From: Verrucomicrobiales bacterium
GTDB taxonomy: Bacteria; Verrucomicrobiota; Verrucomicrobiia; Limisphaerales; UBA1100
DNA length: 19,134 bases
Assembly (NCBI GenBank): GCA_003517285.1
Contig: DPAW01000160.1
Span: forward strand, 2,668-21,801
Direction: 5' to 3'
Shown: one piece after another, positions 6,778 to 15,069 of the stretch
Numbering within the stretch: position 1 is the first letter of the stretch
Layout of the letters: every line of letters begins with the position of its first letter
Translations under genes and position numbers: made by a program
Notes under the pieces: model-generated
What the model saw: the letters and a program-made list of their open reading frames with translations, nothing else
Told to the model about the DNA's origin: nothing
Databases searched by the model: none

Positions 6778-8114
6778 TGGCAAAAACGAATCCAACACTA
6801 CGCGCCATCCCTGGCGTAGATACGCTGCTCGAGACGGTGGCCGACTGCCCGCTGCCCCGACCGTTGGTGGTGAACACCATCCGAGCGGAATTGGCGGCTA
6901 TCCGCAAAGCCGAGAACATCCCCGACGCCGACGCCATCACAGAGACCATCCGGCAACGCTTGGACGACCTAGCCCTCTCCCGGCTGCAACCGGTCATCAA
7001 TGGTACCGGCGTGGTCGTCCATACCAACCTCGGCCGGGCGCCCATCGCGCCGCCCACTAATACCGGATACACCAATCTTGAAATCGACCTCACCACCGGT
7101 CGCCGCGGCAAACGCGCCGCATACGTTGAGCAATGCCTCGCCGAACTGTGCGGCGCGGAAGCGGCGATGGTGACCAATAATTGCGCCGCCGCGCTGGTGC
7201 TGATCGTGCGGCAGCTCACCGCCACCAAAAAGGAGGTCGTTATTTCCCGCGGCGAACTGGTACAGATCGGTGGCGGCTTTCGCATCCCGGATATACTCGA
7301 AACCAGCGACGCCGTTCTGTGTGAAATCGGTACCACCAACCGCACCAACCTTGAGGATTATGTTAAAGCCATCTGTGCGGATACCGGCCTATTGCTTAAG
7401 GTGCATCGCTGTAATTTTTTCATGGACGGCTTTGTCGCCTCGCCCAACCGCCGTGAACTGGCCGCACTCGCACGCAAGAAGCGTGTTCCCTTCGTGGAAG
7501 ATCTTGGCAGCGGTGTGTTACTACCCACCGAGGACTGGGCTGAAGGCCATCATGAAACCACCCCGCGTGAGGTGCTCAAGGCCGGCACAGACCTCGTGTG
7601 TTTCAGTGGCGATAAAATGCTCGGCGGACCGCAGGCCGGCATTATTGCCGGCAAAACAAAGCACATCGCCGCGCTCAAGAAACATCCCTTCTTCCGCGCG
7701 TTACGTTGCGACAAGCTGATCCTCACCGCGTTGCAAGACGCCGCCGAATCGTATCTCCGTGCCGAAGGCGAATCGCTACCGCTCAATCAGGCGCTGCAGG
7801 CCGATCCGACCACCCTGAAACGCCGCGCCAACAAACTCGCCAAAGCCCTTGCGGACTTGCCCTTGCAGGTCACCGTCCGTGAAGGTGCCTCGCAGGTCGG
7901 CGGCGGCGCTTTGCCGCAAGCCACCCTGCCCAGTATCACGCTCGATCTTGTGCCCGACGACATGGCCCTCAAGGAGTTCGCCACTCGCCTGCGCCGCGCC
8001 GCCCTGCCGGTGATCGGCGTCATCCAAGGCCAACGCTTGCGACTCGATCTGCGGACTGTATTTCCCGAACAAGACAAAGCGCTTACTCAATCCATCCAAA
8101 CTATTTTCCAATGA
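6777..8114 (+). CDS. selA: L-seryl-tRNA(Sec) selenium transferase
   Basis: PLP-dependent enzyme that converts Ser-tRNA-Sec to Sec-tRNA-Sec using selenophosphate. 445 residues against about 463 in E. coli. It has the family N-terminal helical region that binds tRNA-Sec, the RLQPVINGTGVVVHTNLGRAP segment, the EQCLAELCGAEAAMVTNNCAAAL segment, VPFVEDLGSGVL and the PLP lysine at about residue 280 in FSGDKMLGGPQAG. The C-terminal domain ends in IGVIQGQRLRLDLRTV. The ATG overlaps the selD stop by one base, and its own TGA overlaps the next start by four bases (ATGA), so the gene is locked into a translationally coupled cassette. No truncation or missing catalytic residue is seen. Confidence 0.98.
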   Translation: MAKTNPTLRAIPGVDTLLETVADCPLPRPLVVNTIRAELAAIRKAENIPDADAITETIRQRLDDLALSRLQPVINGTGVVVHTNLGRAPIAPPTNTGYTNLEIDLTTGRRGKRAAYVEQCLAELCGAEAAMVTNNCAAALVLIVRQLTATKKEVVISRGELVQIGGGFRIPDILETSDAVLCEIGTTNRTNLEDYVKAICADTGLLLKVHRCNFFMDGFVASPNRRELAALARKKRVPFVEDLGSGVLLPTEDWAEGHHETTPREVLKAGTDLVCFSGDKMLGGPQAGIIAGKTKHIAALKKHPFFRALRCDKLILTALQDAAESYLRAEGESLPLNQALQADPTTLKRRANKLAKALADLPLQVTVREGASQVGGGALPQATLPSITLDLVPDDMALKEFATRLRRAALPVIGVIQGQRLRLDLRTVFPEQDKALTQSIQTIFQ

Positions 8115-9064
8115 AAACATTAATACTAACCCTCACCATCCTATTCGCGGTCAACGGATTTTCTGCGGACAAAACCATCGTACGCGGCACCGACCGCTTC
8201 GAGCTGGTTTACCAGTTGACCGTTCCGGAGCTGTCGGCCTCCGGTCGATTATGGATTCCCTTGGCCAAGCCCGATGCACATCAAAAATTTGAAGTGCTCA
8301 CCATCCAATCGCCGATCGCCTGGCATCGGGCGCTGGATGCCGCGGGCCGCAACGACATTCTCTTGCTTGAGCCCGGGCCCGCCGATCAGGGTCAACACAT
8401 CACCCTGCGCTATCAGGTCACCCGCAAGGAAAAGCACGCCCATCGTGAAGCCGGCGATCCCAAGGTGCATCTGCGCGCTGAGCGGTTGGTGCCGTTGAAC
8501 GCACGCTTCATTACCATCGCCAGCGCTTCCACTGCCAAGGTTAAAGCGAAGGATGATCACGCCCGCGCGCAGGCTCTTTACCGGCACGTGCTCGATCACA
8601 TGCGCTACAGCAAAGCCGGCAAAGGCTGGGGCCGCGGCGATGCGCTCTACGCCTGCGATGCGCGCACCGGCAACTGCACCGATTTCCACGCCTACTTCAT
8701 CGCCCTCTGCCGCGCCATCAACATCCCTGCGCGGTTCGCCATCGGCTTCACAATTCCGGCCGACAAAAACGCCGGCGCCATCGGCGGCTACCATTGCTGG
8801 GCGGAGTTTCATGCCAACGGCAAATGGGTGCCGGTCGACATCAGCGAGGCCGACAAGCATCCGGAGCTGGCCAATTACTATTTCGGCCATCACCCCGCCA
8901 ATCGCCTCGAGCTCAGCCGCGGCCGCGACATCACCGTCAAACCCGCGCCCAAGGCCGGGCCGTTCAATTATTTCTTCGGCCCGCACCTCGAAGTCAACGG
9001 CAAGGAGGTGCCGGTAAAAGCCACATTCGAGTTCAAGCGCCTGCCCGCACGCAGCAAACAGTAG
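8111..9064 (+). CDS. Secreted transglutaminase-like protein within the sel cassette
   Basis: 317 residues. The signal peptide MKTLILTLTILFAVNGFSA is followed by a beta-rich N-terminal region (to about 145) and a transglutaminase-like cysteine-peptidase domain. The catalytic triad is visible: Cys189 in GNCTDFH, His228 in GYHCWAEF and Asp243 in VPVDISEAD. Such bacterial domains are usually amidases, peptidases or crosslinkers acting in the envelope; the substrate here is unknown. The gene starts inside the selA stop (ATGA overlap), and its TAG is followed at once by the selB ATG, so it is co-expressed with the Sec machinery. It has no internal UGA, so it is not a selenoprotein. It has no known role in Sec synthesis. 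Presence here may reflect a real link or a passenger gene. Confidence 0.88.
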   Translation: MKTLILTLTILFAVNGFSADKTIVRGTDRFELVYQLTVPELSASGRLWIPLAKPDAHQKFEVLTIQSPIAWHRALDAAGRNDILLLEPGPADQGQHITLRYQVTRKEKHAHREAGDPKVHLRAERLVPLNARFITIASASTAKVKAKDDHARAQALYRHVLDHMRYSKAGKGWGRGDALYACDARTGNCTDFHAYFIALCRAINIPARFAIGFTIPADKNAGAIGGYHCWAEFHANGKWVPVDISEADKHPELANYYFGHHPANRLELSRGRDITVKPAPKAGPFNYFFGPHLEVNGKEVPVKATFEFKRLPARSKQ

Positions 9065-10948
9065 ATGTCCATCCGCCACGCTATCCTGGCTACGGCCGGT
9101 CATATTGATCACGGCAAAAGCGCGCTGATCACGGCGCTTACGGGCAATGATCCCGACCGATTGCCAGAGGAAAAACAGCGGGGCATCACCATCGACCTCG
9201 GCTTCGCGCATCTGGAACTGCCCGGGCACAACCTCGGCATTGTCGATGTGCCGGGGCATCAGGATTTCGTGAAAAACATGGTCGCCGGCGTGGGTGCTGT
9301 GGACCTCGCTCTGCTCGTGGTGGCCGCTGATGACGGCTGGATGCCCCAAACCGAGGAGCACCTGCAAATCCTCAGTTACCTCGGGGCTACGCGCGGCGTG
9401 ATCGCGCTGACCAAAGCCGATCTGGTGGATGACACTCCCGGCCGCGAAACCGAAATCCGCCAGCAACTGCAACACAGTCCACTGGCCGAAGCTGCCATCG
9501 TCCCGGTCTCCGCCCACAATGGCACCGGCTTGGACGAATTGAAGGCCGCTCTTACCACCGCCGCCGATGCCATGCCGCCGCACGTGGATGATGGCCAACC
9601 GCGCCTCGCGGCTGATCGCGTATTTTCCCTGCAAGGCATCGGCACGGTGGTGACCGGCACACTCACCGGCGGCAGTCTGAAGCAGGGCGAAACCATCGCC
9701 GCTTTCCCGCCCGGTGCGAACAGCCGCATCCGCTCCGTGCAATCGCATCACCGCGGCCAAAACGATGCCGTGCCCGGCACTCGCACGGCGCTGGGTTTAT
9801 CTGAATTATCGCGCGACCAACTCCCTCGTGGCGCCACCATTACCCTGCCCGGACTCGCTGAGCCCACAAAGACGATCGACGTCCTGCTCGAACGCTCCCC
9901 GCGTTTGCCGGCCAACTGCACGCCACTGTGCAACGACACGCGCGTGTGGATGCATCACGGCAGCGGCCATTGGCCGGCGCGGTTGGTGCTGACGGAAGGC
10001 AAGGCTCTGGCCGGCGGCGAACGCCAATTGGCCCAGTTACGGCTGGAACAACCGGCCTGCGTGTGGCCCGGCGATCGGCTGGTGATCCGCAACTGGCCCC
10101 AGAGCGCCACGTTGGCCGGCGGCCGCGTGCTCAATGCGCATGGCGACCGCAAGCAACTACGCACCGAGGCTCATCGCGCATTCCTGCAAATCCGCGCCGA
10201 AAATCCAGAGGATGCCGGCGTCTGGATTGCGTCCCAGTTAGCCCGGGACGGTGCCGCGCGTGCCGATGCCTTGTTGCGGCCATCGCATTTCACAAAGGCG
10301 CAAATTAAGAATGCGATCAAAGGCTTGGATTCCGCCACCCGCCTTGGAGACTGGCTGGTTGACAGCCAACACTGGACCGCTCTGCGCGAGACCTGTACGG
10401 CATTGATCGATGAGGAACACCGATCACACCCCGAACGCCCAGGCCTACCGCTGGATCAACTGCGCCCTCACGCCGAGCGCGCCTTCAATGGCCGTGAAGT
10501 GTTTGAAGAACTGCTGGCTGATCTTGAGCAGAATGGTTTTCAGCGACACCAGACGCACATTTCCAAACGCACCCATCGACCCGCCCTGCCCGCGCACCTC
10601 CGCAATGCCGGCGAGCGCATTCGAGCCGCGCTACAATCCACCGATCCGCCTGCGCGCAAAATTCTAACCGAAAGCCCCACCGGCCGGTCGGCCCTGCAGT
10701 TTCTCATCGATACCGGCGAGGTCATCGACATCAGCTCCGAGCTAGCCATGGGCACGCTGGAATTCAACCGGTTACGCCTGATCGTGAAACAACATCTGCG
10801 CAAACACACACAGGCCACCGCCAGCGATCTGCGCAAAACCATGAATGTGTCACGACGGATTTTGATTCCCGTGCTGGAGAAGCTCGATCGCGACGGCCTC
10901 ACAGCCCGCCGCGGCGATGTACGCGTCCTGCGACGCGAAGAAGATTAA
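9065..10948 (+). CDS. selB: Selenocysteine-specific elongation factor SelB
   Basis: GTPase that carries Sec-tRNA-Sec to a ribosome stalled at a UGA with a nearby SECIS. 627 residues against about 614 in E. coli. GTPase motifs are GHIDHGKS (12-19), RGITIDLGF (39-47), DVPGH (61-65) and TKAD (116-119). EF-Tu-like beta-barrel domains follow (for example FSLQGIGTVVTGTLTGG around 180-196). The C-terminal third, about 370-627, is the winged-helix array that binds SECIS RNA, with a recognisable last unit ending LEKLDRDGLTARRGDVRVL. Starts directly after the TAG of the transglutaminase-like gene (TAG-ATG). The TAA stop faces the convergent sulfatase stop across 19 bases. Confidence 0.97.
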   Translation: MSIRHAILATAGHIDHGKSALITALTGNDPDRLPEEKQRGITIDLGFAHLELPGHNLGIVDVPGHQDFVKNMVAGVGAVDLALLVVAADDGWMPQTEEHLQILSYLGATRGVIALTKADLVDDTPGRETEIRQQLQHSPLAEAAIVPVSAHNGTGLDELKAALTTAADAMPPHVDDGQPRLAADRVFSLQGIGTVVTGTLTGGSLKQGETIAAFPPGANSRIRSVQSHHRGQNDAVPGTRTALGLSELSRDQLPRGATITLPGLAEPTKTIDVLLERSPRLPANCTPLCNDTRVWMHHGSGHWPARLVLTEGKALAGGERQLAQLRLEQPACVWPGDRLVIRNWPQSATLAGGRVLNAHGDRKQLRTEAHRAFLQIRAENPEDAGVWIASQLARDGAARADALLRPSHFTKAQIKNAIKGLDSATRLGDWLVDSQHWTALRETCTALIDEEHRSHPERPGLPLDQLRPHAERAFNGREVFEELLADLEQNGFQRHQTHISKRTHRPALPAHLRNAGERIRAALQSTDPPARKILTESPTGRSALQFLIDTGEVIDISSELAMGTLEFNRLRLIVKQHLRKHTQATASDLRKTMNVSRRILIPVLEKLDRDGLTARRGDVRVLRREED

Positions 10949-10967
10949 ACTGGCAGTTTCAACCGCT

Positions 10968-12254
10968 TCATTTTTTCGTTGCGGGATAATTCAGTTTCAA
11001 CAACGCCGCTTCCAGCAGCTTGCGGTCTGTGGCGGCGCGGTTGTTTAGATTTTTGAGGGGCTGTTTTTCCATGGGGTCGGCTTGGATATCGAAGTAACGG
11101 CCGTCGTGGTACAATTTGTATTGTTTGGTGCGGACCCACGCTTTGCCACCGCGGTGTTCGGCAAAGGCGAATGTCCGCGCCTCGCGCCGCCGGGTGTGGA
11201 GGAGTGCAGAGGTGAAGCTTACGCCGTCATGCGGCTGGGTCGGCTTAGCACGGGCCAATCTAGCGAGCGTAGGTAGCCAGTCGCTGAAATCAACCAGCTC
11301 ATGCCCACGACTGCCAGCCTGAATATTCCCGGGCCAACTGGCGATCAACGGCACGTTGGTGCCGATGTCCAGCAAAGTACCCTTGCCACCGGGCAGGCGT
11401 TTGCCGTTGCGGATGGAGTACACCTGTTCGTATTCGTATTTGCGCCCTTCAATGTGGCGCAGTTTGGACCGTTGAGCCGTACCGTTATCGCCGGTGAATA
11501 GGATCACGGTGTCATCGCGCAGGTCGAGTTGATCAATCTTCTTCACCAGCTTGCCAACCATGTCGTCCATGCTCTCGATCATTTCGCCGTAATCCATCCA
11601 ACGATCCTTGCCGGGCACGTAGGGCACCTGCTCCGGAATGTCGTCGGTCACATCATGCGCCAGAGCCATGGAATAAAAGGCGAAGAACGGTGTGTTCGCC
11701 TTCGCATTCTTGGCCATAAAGTCGCCAAGGAAATCAACGTACAAATCCGGTCCGTACTTACCCTTTGTGTCCGTGCGCAGCCGGCCATCCTCGTAGATAT
11801 ACGGCTCATGAAAACGAGCGCCTTCATGCCAGCCGAACACGCTCCATTGATCGAACCCCATTCGGGCCGGTTGTTGCAGATCGTTTTTCATTAGGCACAA
11901 CTGCCACTTGCCGGCCACGGCCGTAGCATAGCCCGCGCGCTTGAGCACCTGCGCCAGCGTGTGTTTCTCCTCGCTCTTGGGAAACGATCCCCAACGCGAT
12001 TTCAACCGGAAGGGATATTTGCCGGTCAGCAACGTCGTGCGCGTGGGATGGCACACCGGCATGGCGAAGCAGTAGTCAAACCGCATACCGCTCTTGGCCA
12101 GCGCATCGATGTGCGGCGTCTTCCAACGTTCGCCGCCGTAGGCCCCGATCGGTTCGCAGCCAACGTCGTCGGCCATGATCAAGACAATGTTCGGGCGCGC
12201 CCAGGCGTTTAGCGCCGTCAGACCGAGGACCACCAGTGTCAGGATGATTTTCAT
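10968..12254 (-). CDS. Secreted sulfatase, compact form
   Basis: Sulfate-ester hydrolase of 428 residues, near the short end for the family, with no accessory domain. The signal peptide is MKIILTLVVLGLTALNAWA, cleaved before Arg20. The metal motif is PNIVLIMADDVG and the formylglycine motif is CHPTR with Cys68. GKWQ replaces the usual GKWH, so the histidine of that motif is a glutamine here; LFTGDNGT is present. The ATG overlaps the stop of the upstream sulfatase by four bases (ATGA), so both are made from one transcript. The stop lies 19 bases from the convergent selB stop, leaving little room for a terminator. Confidence 0.92.
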   Translation of the reverse strand: MKIILTLVVLGLTALNAWARPNIVLIMADDVGCEPIGAYGGERWKTPHIDALAKSGMRFDYCFAMPVCHPTRTTLLTGKYPFRLKSRWGSFPKSEEKHTLAQVLKRAGYATAVAGKWQLCLMKNDLQQPARMGFDQWSVFGWHEGARFHEPYIYEDGRLRTDTKGKYGPDLYVDFLGDFMAKNAKANTPFFAFYSMALAHDVTDDIPEQVPYVPGKDRWMDYGEMIESMDDMVGKLVKKIDQLDLRDDTVILFTGDNGTAQRSKLRHIEGRKYEYEQVYSIRNGKRLPGGKGTLLDIGTNVPLIASWPGNIQAGSRGHELVDFSDWLPTLARLARAKPTQPHDGVSFTSALLHTRRREARTFAFAEHRGGKAWVRTKQYKLYHDGRYFDIQADPMEKQPLKNLNNRAATDRKLLEAALLKLNYPATKK

Positions 12255-14083
12255 TGCAGTTTTTCCGGTATGCCCTGAATGATTTTGTCGTTCGGGAAAA
12301 TGGCTTTCACCTCGGCCAACACCGCGCGCCGTTCCTCCTCAATCGACGTATAGCTCACCGTCTCGCCGTTCAGGTACAGTGCCCATTTGTTGCAGATGAA
12401 ACAGATGGCCACCTGCACTTCGTCTTTGCCGGACTGGAATCGCAGCAGGATGCCCGGGTCGAAATGAAACTTCTCGTCGTGCCGTGTGGCTGCATCCGCA
12501 TTGGCCAGTACCAATCGCCGCAAAGACGCGGAAACCTTACCGGCAAGGATTTTACCCGGCGCGTCGATGGCATAGTCGGCAAACGTCCCGTTCTGGCCGT
12601 CCGGATCCAGCCGCCAAGTCCGGATGCTTTTGGCCGTTTGAATCGTCCTAGCAAATGCCTGCATGCGCGGACGCGACCGTCCACTTTCCTTCTGGCTCGC
12701 GAGCATGGCTTCGAATTCCCTCAGCACACCCGGCGCATCGTTCCAGCGATTTTCCGTTTCACCAATGTCATTACTTAAGTTGTACAACTGCCCCTTCGGA
12801 TCGCCGGACTTCGGCTTGGCCAAATGCACTTTCGTGAAGCCGCCGGAGCTGAGGGTGTTCATGTACTTCCAACCGCCCCGACGCGCGCCGAGCACTTTAC
12901 GTGAACTCAAGGTCACCATCTCAAACCGCCCTTCCTCACGGCGGCCGGTGAGTACGGGCAGCAGGTTTTCGCTGTCCTCGCCTTCATCATCCGCCAGCTT
13001 GCGGCCGGCAATCGCGGCGAAGGTCGCCAGCAAATCGGTTTGGCACACCATCGCATCGCTCACCGAGCCGGCCTTCACGGCATGCGGCCAGCGCACGATG
13101 AACGGCATGCGATGGCCCGCCTCCCAGGCGTCGCCTTTCATCCCGCGCAACGGCGTGGTGGCGCTGTGGCCGAATCGTTCGGTATCGGAATCGTACCACA
13201 CCGGCCCGTTGTCGCTGGTAAACAACACGAGCGTGTCGCGCGCCAGACCGTTGTCATCCAGCGCCTTCAGGATTTGGCCCACGGTGTCATCCACCATCGC
13301 CACGAAATCCGTGTACATGTTGTTGGTGCGTTTTTGAAACGGCTTCGTCGGCAACCACGGCGTGTGCGGCGCAGGCAAGGCGACGTACAGGAAAAACGGA
13401 TTAGCCTTGTCGCGGCGCGAGCGCAGGTAATCCACCGACTGCTCCGTGAATCGCGGCAACACCTCCACGTGTTTGAAGTCCGGCGAAATGGGACCGCCGC
13501 GCCAGAACTCGCCTTGGATAGGGCTCCACCCTTCCGTGTGGCGCGGACCGATCTGCAGGTTCGGCACCATCACTGCCTTGCGGCCGCTGATGTAGTAGTA
13601 CGGTACGATGTCCAGCGAGTGGGACATGCCGTAGTAGAAATCAAACCCGCGATCCAACGGCCCGCCGACCAGCGGTTTGGTGTAGTCATAGTCCGGACCG
13701 CCATCGAACCCGAGATGCCATTTGCCGACCATTGCCGTGGAGTAGCCTTGCTCGCGCAGCACAGACCCCACGGTCGTACGCCCCTCCTCGATCACAGCCT
13801 TCCGGCGCCAATCCATATCCGCCCGATGCGGATAGCGACCAGTCAATATCCCGTACCGTGTGGGCACACACCATGAGGCAGGCGAATGCGCGTCAGTAAA
13901 CCGCATGCCTTCGCGCGCCAGCCGGTCGATATGCGGGGTGGGGCTCTTGGATTTGGGATTGTAACAGGTGGCATCGCCGTAACCCATGTCATCGGCGAGG
14001 ATGACCACAAAATTTGATGACCGATCCTTCGCGTCCGAAATCAACGCCGCCAACAGGAAACCCAACAGAAACCAAAGGTGCAT
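12251..14083 (-). CDS. Secreted sulfatase with an unassigned C-terminal domain
   Basis: 610 residues from the ATG at 14083 (MHLWFLLGFLLAALISDAKD, a signal peptide). A GTG at 14101 would add six residues. Motifs are NFVVILADDMGYGD, CVPTR with the formylglycine Cys72, GKWHLGF, LFTSDNGPVWYD and LRGMKGDAWEAGHRMPFIVRWP, as in arylsulfatase A/GALNS-like S1 enzymes. After the catalytic domain and the usual ELYN-type segment (here GQLYNLSNDIGETEN), about 120 residues (roughly 490-610, with RTWRLDPDGQNGTF and ICFICNKWALYLNGE) form a domain I do not recognise. Overlaps the downstream sulfatase by four bases and follows the DHDPS-family gene by 73 bases on the same strand, so a four-gene operon with the sugar-acid enzymes is plausible. 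Confidence 0.91.
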   Translation of the reverse strand: MHLWFLLGFLLAALISDAKDRSSNFVVILADDMGYGDATCYNPKSKSPTPHIDRLAREGMRFTDAHSPASWCVPTRYGILTGRYPHRADMDWRRKAVIEEGRTTVGSVLREQGYSTAMVGKWHLGFDGGPDYDYTKPLVGGPLDRGFDFYYGMSHSLDIVPYYYISGRKAVMVPNLQIGPRHTEGWSPIQGEFWRGGPISPDFKHVEVLPRFTEQSVDYLRSRRDKANPFFLYVALPAPHTPWLPTKPFQKRTNNMYTDFVAMVDDTVGQILKALDDNGLARDTLVLFTSDNGPVWYDSDTERFGHSATTPLRGMKGDAWEAGHRMPFIVRWPHAVKAGSVSDAMVCQTDLLATFAAIAGRKLADDEGEDSENLLPVLTGRREEGRFEMVTLSSRKVLGARRGGWKYMNTLSSGGFTKVHLAKPKSGDPKGQLYNLSNDIGETENRWNDAPGVLREFEAMLASQKESGRSRPRMQAFARTIQTAKSIRTWRLDPDGQNGTFADYAIDAPGKILAGKVSASLRRLVLANADAATRHDEKFHFDPGILLRFQSGKDEVQVAICFICNKWALYLNGETVSYTSIEEERRAVLAEVKAIFPNDKIIQGIPEKLQ

Positions 14084-14156
14084 GCCCGATTGAACCACCA
14101 CCCGATAGGTGGAGCAAGTTTACCTTACAAGCTCCTAGGATAAAGCAACGGGAAAC

Positions 14157-15068
14157 CTAATTATGCTCCAACAAAACCTTCGCAGCCGTGGCAATCTTGG
14201 CCGCACTGTCTTCGCAGGTGCCGTGCAGTAGCGGGAGGATTGGGCCCGTGTTGGCGATGCCGGCCTCGGCCACGGCGGTGTGCAGCACGCGAATGGGATT
14301 GATGCCGTTGCGAAGATCCTCGAGCGGCTCAAAGGTCTGGCGAATGCTCTCGGCGATATCGAGATCGCCTGCCTTGAGGGCGTGCAGCATTTTCATGGAG
14401 AGACTGGGCGCCACGCAGACGCAGCCGCTGGTGAAGCTGTTCACGCCAAACCCGTTCACGTGCGCGATGGCCGGTTGCTCACCAATGCCGCTGACGATGA
14501 GTTGCGGATCCACACAATCGACCAGCTTTCGAAGATAATCATCCTGCGTGGGATCCTCGCGCACGATGGCGTATTTTATCCAATTCACGACACCATCATC
14601 AACCAACCCCAGCGCGTCTCCCGGCTCCAGATAGCCTTCAAACTTGATGTAGAGCACAATCGGTTTGCCGTAGGCCTCGGCGAATTTGCGGATGCCCGTG
14701 GCGCATCCCTTAGGCGTGGCGATGTCGCGCGCGGGCAACACCATCACGGTAGGGAAATCAAAATCCCGCAGCACCGCTGCCTGATCCATCGAGGTGCCAT
14801 ACGCGGGACCGACCGACGGCACCACTGTGGTGTCCGCTCCGGCCTGTTCCTGCAACATCGCCAGCGTGTCGGCGTACTCAGCAAGCGCAATGTGATAGAA
14901 TACCGCGTTACCGCCGTAGAGCAGCGTGCGAATGCCACCGGCCTCAAGATGGCGCATGATCTTGGCGTTCTCGGCGGCGCATACATTGAGGTCCAAATCG
15001 CGCGCCAACGGCGGCACGGCGATCACGGAATTAGCAAGTATCTCGGGAGTGATGATGTCGGTGTTCAT
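14157..15068 (-). CDS. DHDPS/N-acetylneuraminate lyase-family aldolase or dehydratase
   Basis: A 303-residue TIM-barrel class I aldolase-fold protein. The family Tyr is Tyr140 (VLYIKFEGY) and the Schiff-base Lys is probably Lys165 (VNWIKYAIVRED), the spacing expected from DapA-type enzymes. GGNAVFYHIALAEY and SGIGEQ are further barrel motifs. The start at ATG 15068 is fixed by the preceding dehydratase stop one base away (TAA-G-ATG). The companion gene is a sugar-acid dehydratase, so the likely substrate is a 2-keto-3-deoxy sugar acid, either cleaved to pyruvate plus an aldehyde or dehydrated to an alpha-ketoglutarate semialdehyde. Sequence alone does not separate these. A role in lysine synthesis is unlikely given the neighbours. 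Confidence 0.86.
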   Translation of the reverse strand: MNTDIITPEILANSVIAVPPLARDLDLNVCAAENAKIMRHLEAGGIRTLLYGGNAVFYHIALAEYADTLAMLQEQAGADTTVVPSVGPAYGTSMDQAAVLRDFDFPTVMVLPARDIATPKGCATGIRKFAEAYGKPIVLYIKFEGYLEPGDALGLVDDGVVNWIKYAIVREDPTQDDYLRKLVDCVDPQLIVSGIGEQPAIAHVNGFGVNSFTSGCVCVAPSLSMKMLHALKAGDLDIAESIRQTFEPLEDLRNGINPIRVLHTAVAEAGIANTGPILPLLHGTCEDSAAKIATAAKVLLEHN

Positions 15069-15069
15069 C

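Noticed and set aside
8249..9760. 503-codon minus-strand open frame across the transglutaminase-like gene and selB
   Set aside because: Antisense to two genes with intact catalytic motifs and spans their junction; shadow frame.
14111..14135. GGAGC/GCTCC inverted repeat between the DHDPS-like gene and the sulfatase
   Set aside because: Only five pairs with a 15-base spacer and no T-run on either strand; not a convincing terminator or operator.
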